Shown here in pieces: positions 54,567 to 62,054 of a stretch of DNA of 64,000 bases; within the stretch, counting starts at the first letter, position 1, and the number at the start of each line of letters is the position of its first letter. Origin of the DNA: Lates calcarifer (Eukaryota > Chordata > Actinopteri > Centropomidae); assembly GCF_001640805.2 (NCBI RefSeq), contig NC_066833.1:7272814-7336813 (forward strand), in the 5' to 3' direction. The notes beneath the pieces are model-generated. The model made no database searches and had not been told where the DNA came from. It saw only the letters and a list, made by a program, of their open reading frames with translations. The translations under genes and the position numbers were made by a program.

Positions 54567-57500
54567 TAACCACTGTCTAGGGGACCTTAAATGATGCCCA
54601 ACAGAGGACTTTAGTTGTGTTGAGAAGATCACACGATGAATGCAAATGTAATGATCCAAGTGTAAAGCAGGGAATTGTCAAAAAGGGGGCAAAACTAGCA
54701 AAACTAACTAGTCTGGAAACAATTAGACAATTAATCAGGAAGTAGATAACAATTTTTGTAAATAACTACAGATTTAAATAATTTATCAAGCAAAAATACA
54801 GACCTTGTAATATGTGAGAATTTGCTACCTTTTTCTGTTTTATATAGCTGTAAATTGAAGTGTCAGTTAAAAACATTTTATAAACTAAATGATTAATAGA
54901 CAAAGCCCTCTTTTAGTAGTTTTGATTCTTAAAAGTGAGAACAAACTCTAATCTAATTGTATTTCTGCAGGATCAGTCATAATCATGCTATGATTACTGG
55001 ACTTTCTGTGATGAAAGTGGCTACTATTTCAAGTAATGCATTTACACACAGAAAATTCACATGGCATTCACAGGCCCTGGAGGCCAGCTGCTGCAACCTG
55101 GACTTACAAGCTTGTAAACCTCAAAGTTACCTGGGTAAATCAGCTCTGTCTGACACATTCTGCAGTATCACTGTATATGAATGCCATACCCTAAGCACAT
55201 TATGACTACTCCATAACTGGATCTTAAGACTCTAGCCTCTCTGGCAACTACCATGCTGTTGATCATCAGCAGTTTCTCCCCTTGAGTACGAGGAACTCCC
55301 AGAGGGAAGTCAAGGATTTTCCCCACTGACAAGTTGGAGTGGAGCCACTGTGTGTGTGTGTGCGTGACAGAGCATGTAACAAACACAGACAACAGTGTAG
55401 GCCTGTTGCAGCCTCTGAATGGCTTAAACAATTTGTGAAAGCTGAATTGCACCTAATCCAATATATGACTCAGAGGCAGACTTAACTGCAAGATGAGCAT
55501 AAAGCTGAGCAATAACTTTACAGGTCTGTGGGGACTCTACAGCTAGATTATTTTACCTCACACATATGTCTTGTCAGTAAAAAGTTTCTAGCACTCACAA
55601 AGAGCAGCAGATATGATGTGACAACCTTAGGTAAACAAAACACTCAGAGCTACTAACTGCTGATGAATCAGGATCACAAGGTACATTATGTAATTTCTTG
55701 GCAAGATTTTGCTTGTGGTCTTTAATTCATCAGCAGCCTGGTTACAGCAGGGTAGCAAAGGGGCAGAACATTTCTGGCATATTTCCAGAAACTTTCCAAG
55801 GGAAGTTAAGCTGGGGGATTTTGGAAATATTCCAAGTTGAAAACTTGTAAAATATTTTATGATTGATGCTGGATAAATGAATACACTGGCTGCATGAATA
55901 GATGAACACTCATCAATCAGCTGCTGAATCAAACTCTAAACTACCGTTTTGTATGAACAGAAACCTGGCTGAAGAAACAGCATCACATTTGAGCCATCTT
56001 GCTTGGGAAGCAGCACTTATCATGATAGCCAGACTCTTAAATTCAAGTCAAGTAATTTTTTAATTCATATAGCACCAAATCACAACAGAAGTTGTCTCAA
56101 TGCACTTTCCATATAGAGCAGGTCTGGACCATAGTCTTTATATTATAATTTTCACAAAGAGAGATCCAACAATTCCCACCATGAGCAGCACTAGGCAATG
56201 GTGGCAAAGAAAAACTTTGTTTTAAGAGGCAGAAACCTCGAGCAGAAACAAACTGTCAAATTGTCAAATTGTCAATGAAATGGTGTTAGCTAGCTTACAT
56301 TTAGCATCTCTGATTTACTGGTTAGGTAGCTACACATTTTGATTTATTTTCTGCTAGTTAAACTTCAGTAGCACAGATCAAATATATTGAGCCCAGTAAT
56401 ATGACATGATGAACTGACTTGACTGGATGTAGTCTGTGGGCTCAGATGCAGTAGTGTGGCTTCAATAGTCCTTCTGTAGTGAGCAAGGATTCTCAAAATG
56501 ATCTGTGCATGTGATGGAGGAATGCACAGAGCAGGGTAGAAATTCAACTGAATTTGCATTAAATCTGGTTGTTTTAACCAAGATTATACTGCAAGATATA
56601 TCTACATTTAAGTTCCCTGTTACATGCTAACCTGCAATTCTGCAAATTTCCTTTTTATTCCCATTAATTCCCATATATATCCATTAATTCTCATATATTA
56701 TACTGTTAATTCCCATGGAAAGTTTCCAACTTTGAAAATTCCAGAATGTAGCAACCCTAGGTTACACTGATGTTGTTACTGCGTAGTTACTGTTTTTGTC
56801 ATCTGATAGTTCAGCCCAGGCAGTAACTACATGGCAGTCAGGTGATGTGGAGGAACTGGTTAGGTGAAGGGTGACTGACTCAGTAGTAGAAGTCAAGATG
56901 CCCTCTTGAAAGAGAGAAGTCTTAAGAGGCCTTCAAAAGTTACTTATCAAACATTGATCCAACAATGTTGATTTAAAAAGTAGTATCAATCTTTTTTTTT
57001 CTGTCTGTCTTTTTTCTACGAAAAAGCCCATTCATACAAATGTCAACCTTGTACACCTGCATGCACACCAAGATCAGTTTTCTGTCAATTTATTGATTAA
57101 ATTAGAGAAAACTGTCAACTGTTCTTAGAATTAATGAATCACATACATTATCAGGCAAAAGTACCAAATATTGTCCTCACTGTTCACAGCTTTTGGGTTT
57201 AAAGCTTTTGGTTGAACAAAACTAGTAATAAAGTAGTCACCATAATATTTGGGAAATTGTGAGGGGCATTTCTTCACTGTTTATAGACTTAAAATAAAAT
57301 AACTAATTCTGTCTGTCATTCTGAAAATTATCATTTGCTACAGTCCTATTTTAACCCTTTCACACATAGTGGTCACTACAGTGGACAGCTATTACAAAAG
57401 CTGTTTTCTTGTATATGCATGGGTTTTGATGATATAGTTGCACATCAGCCACCACATTGGATGCTTGAGTGTTGTTCCATATGCTGCCAACTACTGGCCA

Positions 57501-59224
57501 GTCGATGTAAGTCTAACACAAATGTCTCAAAATGGATGGGCAGAAATGCTGCTCAGCTCAGGAATTTCTTGCCAGTCCTTCTATAGAAGGAGACCTCTGC
57601 AGGCAAAATCAATCAAGTAACAACTATGGAGTAATAGTATTGTTAAAATTTCCAAGTATTGATTTTATGTTAGGAGGAAATTACAATTAGTCATCTGTCC
57701 ACTAGATCGGACATCATGCATCACTAGCTAAATAATTTGTTCACTATATTAAACATCATCCATCGCTGGCTATATTTCAACTATATTTCATACTATTGCT
57801 GCAATTTTGTTGTTCTTGAAAATACTTCATTTGCAGTATCTGTTTTGGATGTGAATCAACTGCTTAATGTTACTAGAATGTACTAGAATGTAGAACTTGC
57901 AGTTTTGTAACAAAAACAAATGTATGTGTAGATTAGGTCCATTATGACATGTTGTATGAAATGAGCAGTTAGTGTCTTTTATATTTTGTAGAGCTCAAGC
58001 ACAGCGCTTGACAGAAAGGCCTACAGGATAGTGGAGCAAATACCACCTGAGTCAAATGAGGATGATGCTAATGGCTGTGATGATCGATGGCTACCAGAAC
58101 AAGACGTATTGACAAATGCTAGCAGTAGTAACAGAGGAACTGAGGATGCTGAGGGAACTGAGGATGCTGAGAGGCTAAAGAGTCAGGAGCAAGGTTCAAT
58201 GTTTTTGCAGTGCGCTGAACAGTATTAAAATATGTTAATGTTATTATTTTATAGTTTTAACATTATATATCATTTTATTGATTGGCAGTCCACCCAAGTG
58301 GACATGTAAGAAACATGAGTTTTTAAAAAATGAAGTTCAAAAATATTTTTCATGCATAAAAAAGAATAATAAACACAAATCTTCATAATTCATGCATGAT
58401 AGGGTCAAACTAGAAAATCGGTGGAGGAAATATCTGATATTGGTATCAGATAACAAATACATGATATGGTGTCTATGATCCTCTGGTTGAACTGTTTGAG
58501 TTATTTCAAAAAGGATTGATTGGTTTATCAAATATTAAGACAGACCAAAAATCAGTTTCTGATATCACAGGCATTTAAAAAGTGGCCCTACCTTAACATT
58601 ATGGAGTCAGTATTGATGATACAAATACATTATGTCACCAGGATGAATATCTTTTTCAGTGGCAAAATACCCCAAATTTCCAATCAGGTCACGCAAGAAT
58701 ATCATAATACTGTGTAACACCCGGCATCACCACTTATCTTGATCCAGAGAAGCCTCGTGTGTAGACTTCACGTCAACTAACTGCATCAAACTTTTCAATG
58801 TCTATCACAAATTATGATGTCATGACTTGAGGTTGATATCATCGCAGTAGTGAGGTTGGGGTCAAAACGTTGAAGTCAGCCACCACAATGTTAAGATAGG
58901 ACAGAGTGTCCTAGATTAGAACAGCTCACCTTTTTTATCCATTAACCACATAAACAGCAGCCAGGGGACGAAGCCCAGTGGGCCCCACAGAACCAGAACT
59001 GCGATGTCGGACTTGGTGAAACCGAAGGCGTGAACGGCCGAGTTCTGGATGGGACCCCAAAAGTTCCACACCATCCCCTGCATGAGCGCCAGCAAGGAAA
59101 ACTGGGTCAGGACCAGCCATCTTCTCCCGTACACTCTGCTGTTTACTGGTTGACTGATTGCCTCCGCATGAGAAGGGACGAGAAGTGGCTCCCTTTCGGC
59201 CTCGGTGCTTGAACCGGCACCCAT
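15599..59224 (-). CDS. slc49a4: Lysosomal MFS transporter SLC49A4 (DIRC2), complete nine-exon gene
   Basis: Coding exons on the minus strand, in order: 59224-58930, 53345-53252, 47504-47230, 46425-46296, 41428-41320, 34817-34750, 28751-28624, 24971-24789 and 15714-15599. Together they make 1,398 nt, encoding 465 residues plus a TGA stop; the human protein is 478 residues. All eight introns are GT-AG and all phases agree. The protein aligns with human DIRC2 end to end by my recollection. Family knowledge: a twelve-helix major facilitator in the lysosome membrane, reported as a proton-coupled pyridoxine exporter. Visible features: an acidic dileucine sorting signal E10-x-x-x-L14-L15; the MFS motif-A-like loop DKKG after helix 2 (96-99); an N-glycosylation sequon N193-D-T matching the known human site; and a C-terminus ending in DVFVSV. 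The start was chosen because ATG 59224 gives the family N-terminus (MGAGSS). The gene spans 44 kb, large for a fish gene of this size, because of repeat-filled introns. It shares its 5' region with hspbap1. Confidence 0.96.
15795..16140 (+). pseudogene. Tc1/mariner transposase relic (C-terminal part)
   Basis: The frame gives [15 protein letters not shown] (human-readable equivalent of the catalytic-domain QHDN...H region), then, after stops, [11 protein letters not shown] at 15917-15949, the hallmark of Tc1-like DD34E transposases. The trailing sequence with GATTTTTGGAATGAGAGGTT also matches the usual 3' end of fish Tc1 copies. It contains stops and frameshifts and lies antisense within slc49a4 intron 8, less than 100 bp from exon 9. 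Confidence 0.8.
16249..16269. repeat. (AT)n microsatellite
   Basis: About ten AT units in an A-rich stretch. Confidence 0.85.
17650..17676. repeat. (TG)n microsatellite
   Basis: About thirteen perfect units. Confidence 0.9.
18171..18186. repeat. Poly(T) run
   Basis: Sixteen T in a row. On the transcribed strand this is poly(A); it could be the tail of an old retrocopy but no body was recognised. Confidence 0.7.
19147..19848. mobile_element. Non-autonomous DNA transposon, PIF/Harbinger-like
   Basis: The ends are inverted: left GGCCTGTGCTATGAAGCAGG and right, reverse complemented, GGCATAGTGCAGCTATGAAG. The interior blocks GGTAAATCGCCATGGTAACT and GACCAATCAGATCACTGGAA are patterns I recognise from a widespread teleost MITE family. 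No transposase is present. The family assignment is from memory. Confidence 0.5.
19943..19968. repeat. (CATT)n microsatellite
   Basis: Six perfect tetranucleotide units. Confidence 0.85.
20833..20860. repeat. Interstitial telomere-like repeat (GGGTTA)n
   Basis: Four GGGTTA-type units, one with an extra G. Opposite orientation to the copy at 4754. Confidence 0.8.
22546..22608. repeat. (CCAG)n then (CTGC)n compound microsatellite
   Basis: About four CCAG units switch to eleven CTGC units. The open frame across it (PACLPACL repeats) is a by-product. Confidence 0.9.
22990..23037. repeat. (TG)24 microsatellite
   Basis: Perfect run of 24 units, among the longest in the window. Confidence 0.92.
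23971..24019. repeat. (CT)n(CA)n compound microsatellite
   Basis: Interrupted CT units followed by CA units. Confidence 0.88.
24449..24636 (+). mobile_element. tRNA-headed SINE with perfect 10-bp target-site duplication
   Basis: The body runs GGGGGTGACCCCGATAGCCA (A-box region), ACGGTTAGGGTG, a diverged B-box area, then TTGCATGTCATTTCCCTGCT and CT-rich sequence, ending in an A-rich tail (AAAAAAATAATTG). This layout is that of a common teleost SINE. It is flanked by GTGTCATCCT at 24439-24448 and 24637-24646, a perfect target-site duplication. It is antisense to slc49a4, about 150 bp from the exon 8 donor. Confidence 0.75.
24789..24971 (-). CDS. slc49a4: slc49a4 exon 8
   Basis: 183 nt, residues 367-427 plus one base. 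Encodes helices 10-11, with the most conserved stretch of the family: [30 protein letters not shown] and LLLFFLTFY. Acceptor TTTCACAG|CC, donor TGTACAG|GTAAGA. The open frame runs past both splice sites, so the flanking translated residues are intronic. A SINE ends about 150 bp from the donor side. Confidence 0.96.
24972..28623 (-). other. slc49a4: slc49a4 intron 7
   Basis: 3.65 kb. Contains a short (CTGC)n run near 26320-26340, an (ATA)n run near 26675 and a diverged repeat tail near 25530-25580 (GATACCCAGCACTAC). No internal gene seen. Confidence 0.9.
28624..28751 (-). CDS. slc49a4: slc49a4 exon 7
   Basis: 128 nt, end of residue 324 through 366 plus one base. Encodes [32 protein letters not shown] and THLPSTA, matching human helix 9 and the loop after it almost residue for residue. 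Acceptor CCCCCAG|GTTT, donor ACTGCAG|GTGAGT. Confidence 0.96.
34008..34169. mobile_element. 162-bp non-autonomous hAT-like MITE
   Basis: The termini are CAGTGGTTCCCAGC and, reverse complemented, CAGTGGTTCTCAGC, a 14-bp inverted repeat with one mismatch. The CAGTGGTTCTCA end is typical of a large hAT group. The flanking 8-mers ATCTAGGC and ACCTACAC match at 5 of 8, so any target duplication is decayed. Confidence 0.7.
34381..34507. repeat. Array of CCAATAAYGTAATA motifs, four direct and two inverted
   Basis: Direct copies at 34381, 34399, 34440 and 34462; inverted copies at 34478-34488 (partial) and 34494-34507. The last direct and first inverted copies face each other, making a palindromic core (AATGTAATAAGTACGTTATT). 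Spacing is irregular. The family is not recognised. Confidence 0.75.
34750..34817 (-). CDS. slc49a4: slc49a4 exon 6
   Basis: Small 68-nt exon, residues 302-323 plus two bases. It reads [20 protein letters not shown] then MA, matching the glycine-rich helix 8 of the human protein. Acceptor TGTGTGAAG-side CACACAG|GTAG, donor GGCTAG|GTAAGC. It is flanked by two large introns and is too short to appear as an open frame. Confidence 0.95.
36727..37700 (-). mobile_element. hAT DNA transposon relic with BED finger (ZBED type)
   Basis: The left end, GATATTGGAAAAAACTGACA, and the inverted 14-bp CATTGCGATTTTTT at 36757-36770 and 37682-37695 mark the element. On the minus strand, 37495-37325 encodes a BED zinc finger: KRRSTS, a frameshift, [27 protein letters not shown] (C-x2-C and H-rich end). 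Next, 37258-37113 is open and reads [19 protein letters not shown], then [19 protein letters not shown], the N-terminal part of hAT transposases. The catalytic core is missing, replaced by AT-rich tandem repeats (36867-37112). Non-functional. Confidence 0.82.
36867..37112. repeat. Two-unit imperfect tandem duplication inside the hAT relic
   Basis: Each unit runs from AGTAAACATCTTTTAAAC to AAAACAGCAGCAAAGTAG. Unit 1 is 36867-36974 and unit 2 is 36973-37112, the second with an extra AT-rich insert of about 25 bp. Confidence 0.75.
37712..37737. repeat. Perfect stem-loop, 10-bp arms and 6-base loop
   Basis: AGGTTTACCT, loop AGTCTC, AGGTAAACCT. It sits at the right edge of the hAT relic. No T-run follows on either strand that would suggest a defined RNA end. 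Confidence 0.6.
39023..39069. repeat. (GAAA)n microsatellite
   Basis: About eleven perfect GAAA units. Confidence 0.9.
41320..41428 (-). CDS. slc49a4: slc49a4 exon 5
   Basis: 109 nt, end of residue 265 through residue 301, ending in phase 0. Encodes [31 protein letters not shown] and AKVSQ, closely matching the human helix 7 to helix 8 region. Acceptor TCTCTAG|AAAC, donor AGTCAG|GTAGGC. No long open frame marks it on its own strand; I identified it by homology to the missing segment. Confidence 0.95.
42128..42397 (+). mobile_element. Teleost retroposon copy (LINE/SINE 3' tail type), copy A
   Basis: Recognisable blocks: GGTCGAGGCAGATGGCCGCA, GAGGTTTCTGCCTCTTAAAA, GAAGTTTTTCCTTGCCACTG, TCTAGACCTGCTCTATATGA, TGCCTTGAGATAACTTCTGT, ending in GAATTGAACTGAATT repeats. 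This is a very frequent teleost repeat. A second copy lies inverted at 56041-56247. Confidence 0.75.
45254..45297. repeat. (GT)n microsatellite with GC interruptions
   Basis: About 22 units with two GC variants. Confidence 0.9.
46296..46425 (-). CDS. slc49a4: slc49a4 exon 4
   Basis: 130 nt, end of residue 222 through two bases of residue 265. It encodes helix 6 ([15 protein letters not shown]) and the conserved central cytosolic loop [18 protein letters not shown]. Acceptor CTGGCAG|AG, donor CTTAG|GTAAAA. The intron to exon 3 is only 804 bp, the shortest in the gene. Confidence 0.96.
46426..47229 (-). other. slc49a4: slc49a4 intron 3
   Basis: 804 bp with no repeat or gene recognised. Confidence 0.9.
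47230..47504 (-). CDS. slc49a4: slc49a4 exon 3
   Basis: 275 nt, residues 130-221 plus one base. Contains [28 protein letters not shown] and LSYLGGAA-like segments (here FSYLGGAA) of helices 4-5, then the lumenal loop VVPAPNDT with sequon N193. In the human protein this loop carries the glycan and lies next to the site reported to be cut by cathepsin L. The acceptor is TGTTACAG|G and the donor ATGCAG|GTACTA. Confidence 0.96.
47505..53251 (-). other. slc49a4: slc49a4 intron 2
   Basis: 5.7 kb. Contains an antisense LINE tail (49866-49920), a diverged repeat near 49308-49394 (ends CCAATACCCAGCCCTACAC) and an unexplained open frame (52175-52387). Otherwise nothing recognised. Confidence 0.9.
49866..49920 (-). 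mobile_element. 3' end of a LINE-type retroposon, antisense
   Basis: AATAGAATAGAACAG then AATAGTACTTTATTGATCCT and AGGAAATTGC: the reverse complement of the (TATTC)n and GATCAATAAAGTA tail common in fish LINEs. No coding part. A shorter related piece (TTATTGATCCTTGGTGGGAA) lies at 54226-54245. Confidence 0.6.
53252..53345 (-). CDS. slc49a4: slc49a4 exon 2
   Basis: This 94-nt exon encodes the end of codon 99 through residue 129 plus two bases of codon 130. It reads as helix 3 ([19 protein letters not shown]) followed by the EQPLRR loop. The acceptor is TCGTCCAG|GT and the donor ACGATG|GTAAGA. It has no long open frame of its own; I found it by looking for the segment missing between exons 1 and 3. 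Its reading phases match both neighbours. Confidence 0.95.
54519..54564. repeat. (AC)23 microsatellite
   Basis: Perfect run of about 23 units. Confidence 0.92.
55748..56759. mobile_element. Non-autonomous hAT-type transposon with 8-bp target-site duplication
   Basis: The termini are CAGGGTAGC and, reverse complemented, TAGGGTTGC; further in, both ends share GAAACTTTCCA-GGGAA-TTAA. The flanks GGTTACAG (55740-55747) and GGTTACAC (56760-56767) agree at 7 of 8, the hAT target length. The interior lacks a transposase frame and carries a nested retroposon copy. The family name is not known to me. Confidence 0.68.
56041..56247 (-). mobile_element. Teleost retroposon copy, copy B, nested in hAT-type element
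   Basis: The reverse complement of the element at 42128-42397: TCATATAGCACCAAATCACA, AGAGCAGGTCTGGACCATAG, AACAATTCCCACCATGAGCA and GAGGCAGAAACCTCGAGCAG. 5' truncated relative to copy A. Confidence 0.72.
57351..58330 (+). mobile_element. piggyBac-like transposon relic
   Basis: Starts with TTAA followed by CCCTTTCACACATAGTGGTC, a TTAA site with a CCC-starting end as in piggyBac. At 57995-58200 the frame gives [20 protein letters not shown] then acidic, serine-rich residues, resembling the acidic N-terminus of piggyBac-type transposases, followed by a short [10 protein letters not shown] duplication. A CCACCCAAGTGGACAT palindrome lies near 58290. The catalytic domain and the right end are absent. 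Assignment is from pattern memory only. Confidence 0.45.
58930..59224 (-). CDS. slc49a4: slc49a4 exon 1 (coding part)
   Basis: Encodes residues 1-98 plus the first base of codon 99. It carries the cytosolic N-terminus with the dileucine signal E10-R-E-P-L-L, the VYGRRWLVL entry to helix 1 (about 36-56), the conserved WGPIQNSA segment, and helix 2 (about 73-95) ending at MDKK. The donor is AAAAAAG|GTGAGC on the minus strand (GT at 58929-58928). The open frame continues a few codons past the donor into the intron, so it slightly over-reads the exon. Confidence 0.96.
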
Positions 59225-59580
59225 GGTCGCTGTCTTGCCAGTCAGTTGAATTAAAATTCCAGTTTAAACGTCAGCGCAGTAACGGGGACAAGACGTCTCG
59301 CGGAGTTTCTGTCAACCACACAAAACAAAAACAGCCGTTAGCTCCTGTTTCTGTCACTTAACTCTATTACGCATGCCCGAACGGAAACAGTTTCTGTCGT
59401 GGAAACTGTCGTCATCGGGCTGCCATTTTGGCTCGTCTGGAGCGTTAGCTTAAGCTGGGTTGTTGTATAACCACAGAGCCCAAATGGAGCAGATTCAAAG
59501 TGAGGAGCTCCAGATGTAAACAGAAACCCTACACTGTCATGTGAGTTTTGTTTACTTCCGCCTGAACCTCAACTGCACGT
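59225..59580. promoter_or_regulatory. Probable bidirectional promoter of slc49a4 and hspbap1
   Basis: The region lies between two divergent first exons. It has more CpG than the surrounding AT-rich DNA and lacks an obvious TATA box. Motif look-alikes typical of housekeeping bidirectional promoters are visible: an NRF1-like GCATGC at 59371, a YY1-like GCCATTTTG at 59422, an ETS-like ACTTCCG near 59555, and a CACGTG E-box near 59576. The E-box would suit lysosomal (TFEB-type) control of slc49a4, but this is inference from a single hexamer. Confidence 0.6.
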
Positions 59581-59590
59581 GTAGTCAAAG
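59400..59590 (+). other. hspbap1: Probable non-coding leader exon of hspbap1 (start uncertain)
   Basis: A consensus donor, CAAAG|GTGAGT, lies at 59590/59591, just downstream of the divergent promoter. The first hspbap1 coding exon begins 3 kb further on with acceptor-like AGs before its ATG. The simplest model is a leader exon ending at 59590 spliced over a 3.0-kb intron. The left boundary is a guess; there is no transcript evidence here. Confidence 0.4.
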
Positions 59591-60181
59591 GTGAGTCCCC
59601 TGTTTTTCCAAAGTTCCATCCAGAGATCCTTCTGTTTGCGCGAGCCTTGCTAACGTTAGCTTTTCTGTGATATCTTTTCACAATCAGAGGCTAGCAAATA
59701 GTACTATCTCATTATTTGCTGAAGGAAGTTACCTAAGCTAGTTTGAGTTGTGTGATACATGTTCCTCACTCAAAACGATGTCAGCAAGTTGGCCTTTCTG
59801 TCATGTAATGATAGTCAGCCACATGATCTGAATGCGTAGTGACATCGTAGTGGTGCTGATTCGGTCAGGTGAGAAAAGTATAACTTGAGGTATCTGGCAT
59901 GTTTCTTTTTAGAGGACGTTGAGCAAACTAAATGGCTCATCAGTAACCTGTGATGTGTGTTATATAACGTTAACTCAGTAGCGGCTGCAACTCACGATTA
60001 TTTTCATTGATTAATCTTTTTTCGGTTGTTTATCCCATGAAACGTCAGAAATGTCTATGATTACTTCGCAGAGCCTAACGTGACGTCTTTAGACGTCTGT
60101 TGTCTTCAAAAGTTTAAATACCACAAACATATACAGTTTACAATGATAGGTTAAAAAAAGCAAAAAAAAAATCTTAGAGTA

Positions 60182-60252
60182 ACCAGAAAATGCATTTCCT
60201 GCAGAAAATGCAGTGTTAATGCTGATAGCTGAATGGGTTGCTGAAGCAATGG
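60182..60252 (-). repeat. Outer inverted repeat, left copy
   Basis: Its reverse complement matches 62055-62124 at roughly 85%: both read CATTG-(C/T)TCAGCAA-CCATTCA, then CTGCATTTTCTGCAGGAAAT and GCATTTTCT. The family is a recurring teleost repeat rich in GCTATT words; the name is not recognised. Confidence 0.7.
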
Positions 60253-60317
60253 TGAAAGATGGCTGAAATTGTTGAAATACAGAAAAAAACTTAAAAGTGG
60301 AAAACCAACAGTAACTG

Positions 60318-60685
60318 CTAGTGATGGGCATTTTGATTACTTTTTGAAGGTTCATCAAACCAATTTAAGTCGATTAGTCGAATAGTCGTGACGTCATCGT
60401 TAAGACGTGCCCTCCACCCAAACCAAAATAATAATGTTGTCTTGTCAAGTCATGTTTTTGCAGTGTTGTGTACAGATGCACTAACCTTACCTCCCAAACC
60501 CCACTCATCAACAACGCACCTCAGACTAGCAGCGATGTTCTCAGCAGTGTGTCTCATCTGTGCTGCAAGTCTGGAGTACAGATCCAGAAATGTTCCCGTC
60601 ACCGTCCATTTAACAGTAGGTGACAGTGACATAAAACTCTGATGTGAGAGCTGTCCATGCATGGGTTGTTATTGCTACTTTTTTG
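60318..60685 (-). pseudogene. hAT transposase relic, left copy
   Basis: The minus-strand frame 60662-60450 reads HQSFMSLS, TFLDLYSRLAAQM, HTAENIAASLRCVVDEWGLG, KVSASVHNTA, matching the central region of ZBED-like hAT transposases (the HTaeNI and EWgL motifs before the catalytic DNaaNM, which is broken here). Further upstream on the strand is KVAITT-AWTALTSEFYVTVT in another frame. The element end GATGGGCATTTTGATTACTT lies at 60323. Confidence 0.75.
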
Positions 60686-60846
60686 GCCTCCCTGAAGTTA
60701 TTTTTTTTTAGAGCTGTAGCTGCCTCATTGTACTTTTTTCTCAATCTGGCTTCACTCCTCTGACAATGCTAATAGGAAATGTCTAAAATCATTTATGTCA
60801 CCAAAGCAGTTATTTGTTCCTGTCGTTTACTTAGTTAATGAGACAT

Positions 60847-60891
60847 TGGAAAGTTTCCAACTTTGAAAATTCCCAGAATTTTGCAACCCTA
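60847..60891. repeat. Solo terminal fragment of the hAT-type family seen at 55748
   Basis: GGAAAGTTTCCAACTTTGAA followed by AATTCCCAGAATTTTGCAAC and CCTA is nearly identical to the right end of the element at 55748-56759. No matching left end is seen. Confidence 0.6.
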
Positions 60892-60892
60892 T

Positions 60893-61741
60893 TCTTTAGG
60901 GATGTGCACGAATAATCGATTACTCGATTAATAGTCGACATCTGTTTTTAAGAATCAACAAATTTTTATTAGACAAATTTTTAATTGGGTGGAGGTGGGG
61001 GGAAAGACGCAGAACTAATGTTTATAGTTCTGTTTCTGCCGAGTGCTTCTTCTCTGCTGCATCTTGCTCTGTATGGTGCAAGTAAAAGACTGGAACAGAC
61101 GTCGGCAATAAAAAGAAGTGAATTACGGCATTGTGCTTGGGGGGGGGTTAATGGTCTTCGCAGGAGTTATTGTTTTAGTAGTTTCACTTTCAAAATGAGT
61201 CTAATGAGGTTCTGCGGGCTGATAACCAAGCAGCCGCTAACGTTAGCTCACGTTGTTTCTATATGCTCAGCTTATTTTTGAGTTAGGATCCCTTCAGTGT
61301 TCATCGTTTAGGAGGTTTTTACTGGGAGATGAATTATCCATCAAGGCCTTATAGAATAAAGGAGTTTCATATTTATAAAAATCTATGTTTCTCCGCGATG
61401 CAGACACAGGATGTTGAGAGAGGAAAAAGTAGCAAAGAAAGTAGCAATAACAACCAATGCATACACAGCTTTCACGTTGGATTATTTTTGTCACTGTCAC
61501 GGTTACAAGGATGGTGACCAGAACATTTCATGTTCTATGCTTTAGACTCTCAGCACAGATGAGACACACTGCTGAGAACTAGTCTGAGGTCTGTTGTTAA
61601 TGAGTGGAGCTTGGGATGTAAAGTTAGTGCATCTGTACAGCTCAAAAAACATGACATGACAACATATTATTATTTTGGTTTGAGTGGAGGGCACGGGTTA
61701 ATATTGGCTTGATGACTTCAAAAAGTATTTAAAATGTATCA
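60893..61741 (+). pseudogene. hAT transposon relic, right copy (facing the left copy)
   Basis: Starts with a hAT-like end, TAGGGATGTGCACGAATAAT, then a leader-like region. From 61432 the plus strand reads KVAITTNAYTAFTLDYF, then, through frameshifts, HTAEN and NEWSLG-KVSASVQ, the same transposase segment as the left copy. The end AAAAAGTATTTAAAATG mirrors the left end. Degenerate and non-functional. Confidence 0.72.
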
Positions 61742-62054
61742 TTTATTCAGATTTTTGATTTCTTGTGTAGTTTTTGAATAATCACAGTTTAGCTTCCAGC
61801 TCCAGTTTTACATTTTAACTTCCAAACATTTGATTCTGCATTTATCTTTTTTTTCTACTAGTCTTCCATGCTTTATGCTGCAGAAACCATTCAGCTATCA
61901 AAATGTTTAGGTTTTCTGGATATTTATGCTAGTTACACTACAGTTTTGCTATTCTGCTATTAATACATTCTGCAGTTTTGCTATTTTGCTATTCTGCTAT
62001 TGATATATTCTGCAGTTTTGCTATTTTGCTATTCATATGTTCTGCCATTTTAAG

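Larger units (their letters stand above)
53346..58929 (-). other. slc49a4: slc49a4 intron 1
   Basis: 5.6 kb. Holds an (AC)n tract, a hAT-type element with a nested retroposon (55748-56759) and a piggyBac-like relic (57351-58330). The rest shows nothing recognised. Confidence 0.9.

Noticed and set aside
58031..58228. Acidic open frame as an independent small gene
   Set aside because: Better explained as the N-terminal remnant of a transposase; it is open upstream without a start and ends before any domain.
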